9,088 nucleotides of DNA from JAMCRD01 sp964633405. GTDB lineage: Bacteria > Patescibacteriota > Minisyncoccia > UBA6257 > Colwellbacteraceae. The stretch's first letter is position 1. Each line of letters opens with the position of its first letter. Below the pieces are notes generated by a model. It ran no database searches. It had not been told where the DNA came from and saw only the letters and a list, made by a program, of their open reading frames with translations. Position numbers and translations under genes: made by a program. Positions 1 through 5,199 of this stretch are shown one piece after another. Location: the NCBI GenBank assembly GCA_964633405.1, contig CAZWFV010000017.1, positions 1-9,088 of the forward strand, in the 5' to 3' direction.

Positions 1-110
1 CTCTGGAGTGATCCCAACCTCTTTTATTAATTAGAAGAGAAAGTTCTATACAAAGGGAACTTCTCCCCTAGGTCTGAGCGAGCTTGACGGTCACTCCGAA
101 GTGAGATTGT
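1..110. other. Non-coding left edge with nested inverted repeats; possible structured RNA or 3' UTR
   Basis: No supportable protein gene lies here: all six frames are broken by stops, and the only plus frame open at the left edge closes at 28-30 after nine codons. Several complementary segments are visible. GGAGTGATC at 5-13 pairs with GGTCACTCC at 89-97 (one G-U pair), enclosing CTCTT 19-23 with AAGAG 35-39, AAGTTC 41-46 with GAACTT 57-62 (extendable by GAG 37-39 with CTC 63-65 around a bulged A), and GTC 72-74 with GAC 86-88. TCACT 91-95 can instead pair with AGTGA 100-104. Together these could form a closed multi-branch fold just before the terminator-like hairpin at 111-134. I looked for SRP RNA, 6S, tmRNA, RNase P, 5S, T-box and common riboswitch signatures and recognised none. 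It could simply be a structured 3' UTR of a gene to the left. Confidence 0.3.
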
Positions 111-134
111 AAATCCCCGCTGGCGCGGGGATTT
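111..134. terminator. Intrinsic terminator hairpin, probably bidirectional
   Basis: A perfect 10-bp stem (AAATCCCCGC at 111-120 with GCGGGGATTT at 125-134) encloses the four-base loop TGGC. On the plus strand it runs into TTTT (132-135); on the minus strand the stem itself ends in ATTT followed by ACAA. It lies 28 bases beyond the stop of the minus-strand small heat-shock gene, the right place to end the valS-prsW-hsp20 message. The better T-run on the plus strand suggests it also stops a transcript arriving from the left. Confidence 0.75.
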
Positions 135-162
135 TGCTTGCCATAGAACCGAGGATCCGATC

Positions 163-531
163 TCAGTCCTCTTTGACCAGAAGCTTACGGGTAACACTGC
201 GGCGGATCTTGGGCAGACGTACGGTGAGTACTCCGTTCTTCAAGGACACCTTGGCGCTGTCTGGGTCCACCTCCTGCGGCAGGATTATCGATCTGGAGAA
301 CTTCCCCCAGAAACACTCCTGATACAAGTAATCGCTATCGCTTATCTTATCGCTCCGCTTTCTCTCCCCCCTGATAGTTACCGATTCCCCGGTGGCCTCT
401 ATATCCAAGTCCTCTCGAGATATGCCGGCAATCGGAGCCTGCACCACGATCTCATCGCCGTTCTGGTATACGTCGACGGTCAGTTGACCCTCGCCCTCAT
501 CCATTTGGATTTTGTTCTGTAATTCAGCCAT
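163..531 (-). CDS. Small heat-shock protein, Hsp20/alpha-crystallin family
   Basis: This is an ATP-independent holdase chaperone of the cytoplasm that binds unfolding proteins. The 122-residue product starts MAELQNKIQ. After a short acidic N-terminal arm it has one alpha-crystallin domain at about residues 14-110. Visible features are the opening VDVYQNGDEIVVQAPIAGI, the strand VTIRGERKR, the aromatic loop YLYQECFWGKFSRSI, and the family signature LKNGVLTVRLPK near the end of the domain. The C-terminal tail (KLLVKED) holds only a weak version of the I-x-I anchoring motif. I chose ATG 531 because the family begins close to the domain and the upstream stretch GAGCGAAG could act as a weak ribosome site. 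An alternative ATG at 582 adds 17 residues, all overlapping the upstream gene. The start overlaps the stop of the PrsW-like gene (ATGGCTGA, 8 bases), implying translational coupling. A terminator hairpin follows. Family assignment is firm; clients are unknown. Confidence 0.93.
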   Translation of the reverse strand: MAELQNKIQMDEGEGQLTVDVYQNGDEIVVQAPIAGISREDLDIEATGESVTIRGERKRSDKISDSDYLYQECFWGKFSRSIILPQEVDPDSAKVSLKNGVLTVRLPKIRRSVTRKLLVKED

Positions 532-1177
532 TATCTTCGCTCTTAAGTATATCAAAGTCGTGGAAAATGAAGAAGGAGACAATCAATACGAAGGCGATTG
601 AATAGACCTGAGAGGGGGAAAAATAGGCCAGCCAGTCGAATGCGGTATGAACTAGGGTCGCTATACCCAGTCCCTTAACCACCTTTCTTTCGGCCCAATA
701 AAACCCTACGATCCCGGAGGCTATGGCGTGCAGCAGCGTAGCTCCCACTGAACGTATGAGTATCGTCTGTATGGCCACAGCCGAGCCGCTCGACAGCAGG
801 TAGAGTATATTCTCGAGCGCGGCGAATCCTAGACCCGCTGTCACCATATAGACCATGGCATCCAGATGCTGGTGATGGAATCTATTTTTGGCAATAGTGA
901 AATAGGCCGCCAGGAATATCACCGTCTCCTCTATGAATGAGAAAATAAGGAATTCGCCGGGAGTGTTCATTCCAAAGAAACGGTTAGCAGACAGGTTACT
1001 TAAGACCAACGCCTCCAGAACCACCGCGACCACGCCGGAGAGCGCTCCGGCGGTGAAGACTTCGGCGATCATGCCCATCGGTTCCGGTTTCTTGCTGTCC
1101 TCAATCAGGAAGAAGAGCAGCCAGAATAGAGCGGGGAATAATCCCAGCAGGAACAGATATATCGGCGAACTTACCAT
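524..1177 (-). CDS. PrsW-family intramembrane protease homologue (variant EExxK motif)
   Basis: The product is a 217-residue multi-pass membrane protein of the PrsW family (CPBP/Abi-related fold). Some members cleave membrane anti-sigma factors, as Bacillus PrsW does to RsiW. Hydrophobic segments are visible at about residues 5-25, 39-60, 76-95, 107-128, 135-160, 169-186 and 189-207. The family's conserved blocks appear in order: FIEETVIF (E83, E84), DAMVYMVTAGLGFAALEN (D106 to N123), H150 with G155, and HTAFD (H177, D181). The lysine of the classic EExxK block is isoleucine here (position 87), so activity cannot be assumed. The start ATG at 1177 overlaps the valS stop as ATGGTAA, and the stop overlaps the hsp20 start, so it sits in the middle of a coupled operon. 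No anti-sigma factor or sigma factor is in the window, so its substrate is unknown. Family assignment rests on motif order; protease function is inference. Confidence 0.82.
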   Translation of the reverse strand: MVSSPIYLFLLGLFPALFWLLFFLIEDSKKPEPMGMIAEVFTAGALSGVVAVVLEALVLSNLSANRFFGMNTPGEFLIFSFIEETVIFLAAYFTIAKNRFHHQHLDAMVYMVTAGLGFAALENILYLLSSGSAVAIQTILIRSVGATLLHAIASGIVGFYWAERKVVKGLGIATLVHTAFDWLAYFSPSQVYSIAFVLIVSFFIFHDFDILKSEDNG

Positions 1178-3336
1178 CTTTGTATAATCAGGAGATTCTG
1201 CCTATTGGGCAATTTATCCCATATAGCCTCGGTCACAAACGGCGTGAACGGGTGTAGTAGGATAAGAATCCTTTGCAACAGGTAGGCCAAGATCTTCTTG
1301 GTGTTAGCTGAGAGTTCCTTATCCTGGAGTTGCTGTTTGCTTGCTTCGATATATACGTCGGCCAATTCGTGCCAGGTGAATTGATATATCGCCTGAGCAG
1401 CTTCGTGGAATTGGAATCCGTCAAGCTCCTCCGTTGCCGTTTTGGACATCTCCACCACCTTATTGATTATATTCTTGTCGGCGCCCGTCTTGGCTTCCGG
1501 CGGCTTATCGACAGCCGAGAAATCATCGGCCGATGTGTTGGTTACTATATATCTGGCGATGTTCCACAGCTTATTTACGAAGTACTTCATCCCCCGAATC
1601 TTGTCTTCGGCCAAGGGGATATCGTTGCCGGCTGCGGTGGAAAATATCAGGGCGAAACGTAGCGCATCTGTTCCATAAAGCTCGATAACTCCCAATGGAT
1701 CGACGACGTTACCCTTGCTCTTACTCATCTTTTGTCGATCCTTGTCCCGCACCAACCCGTGCAGGTAGACCAGACGGAATGGTTCCCGATTGGTCCGGTA
1801 GTAGGAGAGCATTATCATCCTTGCCACCCAGAAGAACAGTATATCCGCTGCCGTCTCCATGACTTGGGTGGGAAAGTAAGTCTTGAAATCATCGTGGCCT
1901 TGGGCCTGTAACGCGGCGAAGGGCCATTGGCCCGAAGAAAACCACGTATCGAACGTATCCGTATCAACCTCAATATTTTTTGAGCCGCACTTACTGCAGG
2001 AGCCTACCTTATTATCAATATCGATTATTATCTGGCCACAGTCCTTGCAGTACTTGACCGGTATCGGGATGCCCCACCAGATCTGTCGCGATATAGGCCA
2101 ATCCCTTAACTCCTCCATCCAGTGCATGAATATTTTCTCAAAGCGTTCGGTTAATATTTTCACCTTGCCTTCCCTGATCGCTTTCGTTGCCATATCCCTC
2201 AGTGACGGCCGGCCGTCCGGAAGAGGCTTGGTCATAGCCACATACCATTGCGGTACGATCAGGGGTTCAATCACCGTTCCGCATCTGTAGCACAGCTGCA
2301 CATTGTGTTTATAATGTTCGTCAACTTTCTCTATAAGGCCCTCCCTGATCATATCCTCGACCACCTTCTTTCTCGCTTCGGCCACCTTCATCCCGGAGTA
2401 CGGGCCGGCAGCTTCGGTCAATCTTCCGCGTCGGTCTATTACCTCTATCGGCCCCGGTATCTCATTCTTGTGGCGCTGCCAGATATCGAAGTCGGCCGGA
2501 TCGTGCGCCGGCGTGACTTTCACCGCTCCGGTGCCGAAGGCCATATCCACTACGTCGTCGGCTATAACTCTCATCCTTTTCGGCCCGAGCAATGTCTTTA
2601 TCTCTATTTCCTGGCCGATATATTTCTTGTATCTCTTGTCGGCCGGATTGACCGCGATGGCCGTATCGCCGAACTTGGTCTCCGGACGAACGGTGGCCAG
2701 CGTGATCGGCCCGTATTTCATGTAGTACAGGGGATCCTCCCGTTCCTCGTATTTTGTTTCCAGGTCAGATAATCCTGTTTGGTGTTTGGTGCACCAGTTG
2801 CAGATGCGGTTGCCCCGATAGACCAGACCGTCTTCGTACATCTGCTTGAATGTGGCATAAACTATCTTAACTATCCTGGGATCGAGGGTGAATATATTCC
2901 TCGACCAGTCGCACGACGCGCCCAGTCGGCGCAGGCCGTTTTCGGTGATATGTTTGTTGTTTTGGACGAAATCCCATATCTCCTTATAAAACTCTTCTCT
3001 CTGCATGTTAAACCGGCTGCGGCCCTCTTTCTCCAACTTTTTCTCGAACACCACCTGCGTTTCGAATCCGGCATGGTCTGTCCCCGGCAACCACAGAGTT
3101 CTCCTGCCGCGCATCCGTTGGTAGCGGATGATAATGTCCTCAACCGTCACAAACAAAGCGTGTCCGACATGCATCGGGGCGTTGGCGTTAGGGGGAGGCA
3201 TGATTATGGTATACGGTTCCCGCTTATCGGCGTCGGGCAGCTTATCCGGATTAAAAAACCCCGACTGCTCCCATATTTTGTACACCCTCTCCTCGGTCTC
3301 TTTGGAATTGTATTGTGGCGGCAACTGGTCAGGCAT
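1171..3336 (-). CDS. valS: Valine--tRNA ligase (ValS), short form
   Basis: This cytoplasmic class I aminoacyl-tRNA synthetase charges tRNA-Val using ATP and edits mis-attached threonine. In the 721-residue product the HIGH-type motif is HVGH (56-59) after PPPNANAP. The editing (CP1) domain spans roughly 200-345, with TVRPET at 215-220 and GTGAVKVTPAHDPADFD at about 268-284. RQIWWGIPIP lies near 418-426, and the KMSKS loop at 536-540 is followed by KGN. Four CxxC pairs (C179/C182, C349/C352, C430/C433, C447/C450) suggest bound zinc. The anticodon-binding helical domain (NKLWNIARY onward) runs to the C-terminus, and the protein stops at LLIIQRW. It therefore lacks the C-terminal coiled-coil tRNA-binding arm of typical bacterial ValS, which is usually some 860-950 residues. 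The stop is clean and overlaps the next gene, so this looks like a genuine short form, not a truncation. ATG 3336 gives the normal N-terminus; no Shine-Dalgarno is seen. Confidence 0.97.
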   Translation of the reverse strand: MPDQLPPQYNSKETEERVYKIWEQSGFFNPDKLPDADKREPYTIIMPPPNANAPMHVGHALFVTVEDIIIRYQRMRGRRTLWLPGTDHAGFETQVVFEKKLEKEGRSRFNMQREEFYKEIWDFVQNNKHITENGLRRLGASCDWSRNIFTLDPRIVKIVYATFKQMYEDGLVYRGNRICNWCTKHQTGLSDLETKYEEREDPLYYMKYGPITLATVRPETKFGDTAIAVNPADKRYKKYIGQEIEIKTLLGPKRMRVIADDVVDMAFGTGAVKVTPAHDPADFDIWQRHKNEIPGPIEVIDRRGRLTEAAGPYSGMKVAEARKKVVEDMIREGLIEKVDEHYKHNVQLCYRCGTVIEPLIVPQWYVAMTKPLPDGRPSLRDMATKAIREGKVKILTERFEKIFMHWMEELRDWPISRQIWWGIPIPVKYCKDCGQIIIDIDNKVGSCSKCGSKNIEVDTDTFDTWFSSGQWPFAALQAQGHDDFKTYFPTQVMETAADILFFWVARMIMLSYYRTNREPFRLVYLHGLVRDKDRQKMSKSKGNVVDPLGVIELYGTDALRFALIFSTAAGNDIPLAEDKIRGMKYFVNKLWNIARYIVTNTSADDFSAVDKPPEAKTGADKNIINKVVEMSKTATEELDGFQFHEAAQAIYQFTWHELADVYIEASKQQLQDKELSANTKKILAYLLQRILILLHPFTPFVTEAIWDKLPNRQNLLIIQRW

Positions 3337-3351
3337 GTATTTCTAAATTAG

Positions 3352-3357
3352 ATTATA
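3352..3357 (-). promoter_or_regulatory. Perfect -10 box (TATAAT) just upstream of valS
   Basis: TATAAT reads on the minus strand in the 38-base gap between tsaD and valS. No good -35 lies at the usual spacing; the corresponding place overlaps the end of tsaD. Transcription would start at about 3345, leaving a leader of only some nine bases without a Shine-Dalgarno. valS may therefore have its own promoter in addition to read-through from tsaD. Confidence 0.45.
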
Positions 3358-3374
3358 GCCTAGTTCCGTGGCAC

Positions 3375-4427
3375 TCACATATTCAGATTTGCCTGAGCTG
3401 CTGGCCGGTACTTTTTCCCTTGAAGGAGTTTAATGTATGCCGCTGCCGCGATCATGATTGCGTTGTCGTTGCATAGTTCCCTATGCGGGAAATATACGTC
3501 CATGTCGTCGCCGAATTCTTCTTTAAAGCGTCTGCGGAGGGCGCCGTTTATCGATACGCCGCCGGAAACTAACAGCGATCTCGCTCCGGCGTCAGATGCG
3601 GCTTTAGCTGTCTTTCTAACCAGCACGTCCAGAGCGGCCTGCTGGAATGACGCGGCTATATCCGCTTTGCCCTTCTTGCCGGTCTCGATCTCGGGGTGGG
3701 TTACTACATAGTAGCGGACGGACGTCTTCAGTCCGGAGAAGCTGAAGTCATAGTTCTTGTGATAGATCATCGGCCGTGGAAAATCTATGGCCTTAGGATC
3801 GCCGACTCTGGCCAACCGTTCTATCTCCGGTCCGCCGGGGTAGGACAGTCCTAGAAGTCTGGCTACTTTATCGTAGGCTTCACCTACGGCATCGTCTCTC
3901 GTCTCGCCGATTTTCTTCCAATGGTAGAGATCGTCCATCCTGAGCAGGATAGTATGCCCGCCGCTTACGATTAGGGCGATAGCGGGAAACAGTCTAGCTG
4001 GCTCTAATTTTATTCTGGCCTTCCGCTTGAGCAGGAAGCTGTACAGATGTCCCTCCAAGTGGTTGGCTCCCATCAGGGGTTTACTGTGTTCTTTGGCCAA
4101 TCCCTCCGCGAAGGTTATGCCCGCCCATAGCGCCGGTTCCAGGCCCGGCCCCACCGTGACCGCGATCATGTCTATCTTCTCCCACAAACGCGCCTCTTTC
4201 CGTCCGGAGCCGAACATCTTCCTATATAAGAAAGGTAGGTTCTTTAAGTGCTCTCGCTTGGCCAAGTTGGGAACTACGCCGCCGAACTGGCGGTGTATCT
4301 TGATCTGCGAGGCAACCAGAGCCTTCTCTATCTTGAAAGTAGGTATATCGTTGTTATCTCCACCCTTCGCTTCAACGAGCGCAAGACTAGTTTCATCGCA
4401 ACTTGTTTCTATAGCTAATATCTTCAC
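3375..4427 (-). CDS. tsaD: tRNA N6-adenosine threonylcarbamoyltransferase TsaD
   Basis: TsaD (Kae1/Qri7/YgjD family) transfers the threonylcarbamoyl group from TC-AMP, made by TsaC/TsaC2, to A37 of tRNAs that read ANN codons, forming t6A. In bacteria it works with TsaB and TsaE, neither of which is in this window. The 350-residue product has the ASKHA ATPase fold: the opening phosphate loop LAIETSCDETS (4-14), QFGGVVPNLAKREH (47-60), the metal-binding NHLEGH (H123, H127), VSGGHT (154-159), FSFSGLKTSVRYY (228-240), LLVSGGVSINGALR (285-298) and the last metal ligand D321 in CNDNAIM. Length and all motifs are complete. The start is GTG; an in-frame TGA lies two codons upstream (4431-4433), so nothing upstream can be used. 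A recognisable promoter lies at 4492-4520. valS follows after 38 bases on the same strand and tRNA-Glu lies upstream, so the locus is translation-related. Confidence 0.97.
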   Translation of the reverse strand: MKILAIETSCDETSLALVEAKGGDNNDIPTFKIEKALVASQIKIHRQFGGVVPNLAKREHLKNLPFLYRKMFGSGRKEARLWEKIDMIAVTVGPGLEPALWAGITFAEGLAKEHSKPLMGANHLEGHLYSFLLKRKARIKLEPARLFPAIALIVSGGHTILLRMDDLYHWKKIGETRDDAVGEAYDKVARLLGLSYPGGPEIERLARVGDPKAIDFPRPMIYHKNYDFSFSGLKTSVRYYVVTHPEIETGKKGKADIAASFQQAALDVLVRKTAKAASDAGARSLLVSGGVSINGALRRRFKEEFGDDMDVYFPHRELCNDNAIMIAAAAYIKLLQGKKYRPAAQANLNM

Positions 4428-4463
4428 GGTTCACTTACTTTGATTTGAAATTGCAGTCTGTTT

Positions 4464-4494
4464 TAGATATCCTCTTGAACCCACGGTAGATATC
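4464..4494. repeat. Two direct copies of TAGATATC, 23 bases apart, at the tsaD promoter
   Basis: The 8-mer TAGATATC occurs at 4464-4471 and again at 4487-4494 on the plus strand, each containing the palindrome GATATC. The upstream copy overlaps the predicted -10 box of tsaD (4492-4497) and the other lies in its leader, so the pair straddles the likely start of transcription. A pair of sites about two helical turns apart could bind a repressor, but chance is not excluded in an A/T-rich stretch. Confidence 0.3.
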
Positions 4495-4520
4495 ATAATT
4501 TAACCACCACGCGCGTTCAA
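4492..4520 (-). promoter_or_regulatory. Predicted sigma-70-type promoter of tsaD
   Basis: On the minus strand TTGAAC (4520-4515; four of six consensus bases) and TATGAT (4497-4492; five of six) are separated by 17 bases. Transcription would begin near 4485, giving a leader of about 58 bases before the GTG start of tsaD. The -35 box begins only six bases past the 3' end of tRNA-Glu, and no terminator separates them. tRNA-Glu transcripts could therefore also run into tsaD. Confidence 0.6.
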
Positions 4521-4526
4521 TATTTG

Positions 4527-4601
4527 TAACCCCATCGGGATTCGAACCCGAGTTTCCAGGATGAAAACCTGGCGTCCTAGGCCGGACTAGACGATAGGGT
4601 C
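4527..4601 (-). tRNA. tRNA-Glu (anticodon UUC)
   Basis: The minus strand folds as a complete tRNA. Acceptor strands are GACCCTA and TGGGGTT with A73. The D arm has GTCT/GGAC with conserved A14, GG and A21. The anticodon stem CCAGG/CCTGG holds loop TTTTCAT, giving anticodon UUC (reads GAA and GAG). The T arm is TCGGG-TTCGAAT-CCCGA. Two wobble pairs occur in the acceptor (G1-U72 and U6-G67). The CCA end is not encoded (ACAA follows), so a CCA-adding enzyme is needed. C36 means this tRNA is not a t6A substrate of the neighbouring TsaD. Confidence 0.96.
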
Positions 4602-4613
4602 AAGACCGCAATT

Positions 4614-4643
4614 ATTCTACATGTAGCGTTGCGTTATAGGCAA
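4614..4643 (-). promoter_or_regulatory. Predicted promoter of tRNA-Glu
   Basis: On the minus strand TTGCCT (4643-4638; four of six consensus bases) and TAGAAT (4619-4614; five of six) lie 18 bases apart. Transcription would start about six bases before the tRNA. The -10 box overlaps the perfect palindrome CTACATGTAG at 4617-4626. This stretch and the doxX promoter share the 131-base divergent spacer 4602-4732, which holds no other gene that I can support. Confidence 0.5.
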
Positions 4644-4667
4644 GATAAAACGTAATATGTGGAGAGG

Positions 4668-4678
4668 TATAATATAAT
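4668..4678 (+). promoter_or_regulatory. Overlapping -10 boxes upstream of doxX
   Basis: TATAATATAAT contains two consensus -10 hexamers (4668-4673 and 4673-4678) on the plus strand. No good -35 element is found 16-18 bases upstream of either. Starts at about 4680-4685 would give a leader near 50 bases ahead of doxX and the glycosyltransferase. The leader shows no clear Shine-Dalgarno next to the doxX ATG. Confidence 0.45.
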
Positions 4679-4732
4679 GTATCTGTATGTCCACAGCAAA
4701 GGTCGTGCAGGCTGAATGTATGCAGTTTCAAA

Positions 4733-5143
4733 ATGTTTTCTAATCTGTACATAATCCTTCAGATCTGGAGCCTACAGGCCCTATTTGTCTTAAGGGTGGT
4801 TGTGGGCACAATATTCCTGGCTCACGGTTGGCCTAAGATAAAGGATATCCGTAAGACTCAGGCTGGCTTCAGCGCTATGGGCTTTCGCCCCGGTGCCCTG
4901 TGGGGTACCCTGATCGCCCTGCTTGAACCTATAGGCGGTTTGGCTATTATATTGGGAATCTACGTTCAACCATTGGCGGTCCTCTTTGCCATCGAGATGT
5001 TCGTGGCGATGATCTGGAAGATCAAACAGGGCAAGGGCTTCGTCGACGGTTATGAATTAGACCTGATTTTACTGGCGGCCGCCTTGACCCTGGCAACGCT
5101 CGGGGCCGGAGCATATTCCCTAGGGCAGTTCCTGATTCTTTAA
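4733..5143 (+). CDS. DoxX family membrane protein
   Basis: The 136-residue product has four predicted membrane helices at about 13-30, 56-76, 80-96 and 108-128, the DoxX/DoxD topology. Family marks are R21 followed by GTIFLAHGWPKI (25-36) after helix 1, LLEPIGG (63-69) in helix 2, and GYELD (106-110) before helix 4. DoxX-type proteins are inner-membrane proteins of poorly defined role; some are linked to thiosulfate-quinone oxidation or to redox and disulfide stress complexes, but that cannot be read from this sequence. ATG 4733 is the only ATG in this frame upstream of helix 1 and lacks a Shine-Dalgarno. A short out-of-frame ORF (4716-4754) overlaps the start. The glycosyltransferase follows 56 bases after the stop on the same strand, so the two are probably co-transcribed. 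Family assignment is fairly firm; function is unknown. Confidence 0.88.
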   Translation: MFSNLYIILQIWSLQALFVLRVVVGTIFLAHGWPKIKDIRKTQAGFSAMGFRPGALWGTLIALLEPIGGLAIILGIYVQPLAVLFAIEMFVAMIWKIKQGKGFVDGYELDLILLAAALTLATLGAGAYSLGQFLIL

Positions 5144-5145
5144 TC

Positions 5146-5180
5146 CGGTTGCGGAGATCATCCCTGGGCCGCCCGAACCG
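5146..5180 (+). other. Bulged hairpin in the doxX-glycosyltransferase gap
   Basis: CGGTT (5146-5150) and GCGG (5151-5154) can pair with AACCG (5176-5180) and CCGC (5169-5172), leaving a three-base bulge (5173-5175) and a 14-base loop. It lacks a following T-run, so it does not look like a terminator. It lies just upstream of the preferred ATG at 5200 and includes the alternative TTG start at 5149, so it might affect translation or be a processing site. Confidence 0.25.
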
Positions 5181-5199
5181 CGCTTGCCGACCGTGTAAT

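Noticed and set aside
1..110. Known RNA classes (SRP RNA, 6S, tmRNA, RNase P, 5S rRNA, T-box) for the left edge
   Set aside because: None of the diagnostic conserved sequences, such as the GGAAGGAAGCA-type SRP loop or the T-box sequence, is present on either strand.
81..149. Seventeen-codon minus-strand ORF from ATG at 149
   Set aside because: It runs straight through the perfect terminator hairpin and its sequence is dictated by that hairpin, so it is likely chance.
532..582. Upstream ATG at 582 as the start of the small heat-shock protein
   Set aside because: The extra 17 residues overlap prsW coding sequence and do not resemble the family N-terminus; ATG 531 gives the usual start and a tight coupled overlap.
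2779..3351. Long open frame of 190 codons on the plus strand opposite valS
   Set aside because: It lies wholly antisense to the conserved N-terminal part of valS, has no recognisable domain, and is explained by the coding bias of the opposite strand. The same holds for 2248-2772 and 1883-2290.
4027..4443. Plus-strand frame of 138 codons opposite the start of tsaD
   Set aside because: It is fully antisense to the most conserved motifs of TsaD and lacks a plausible start signal.
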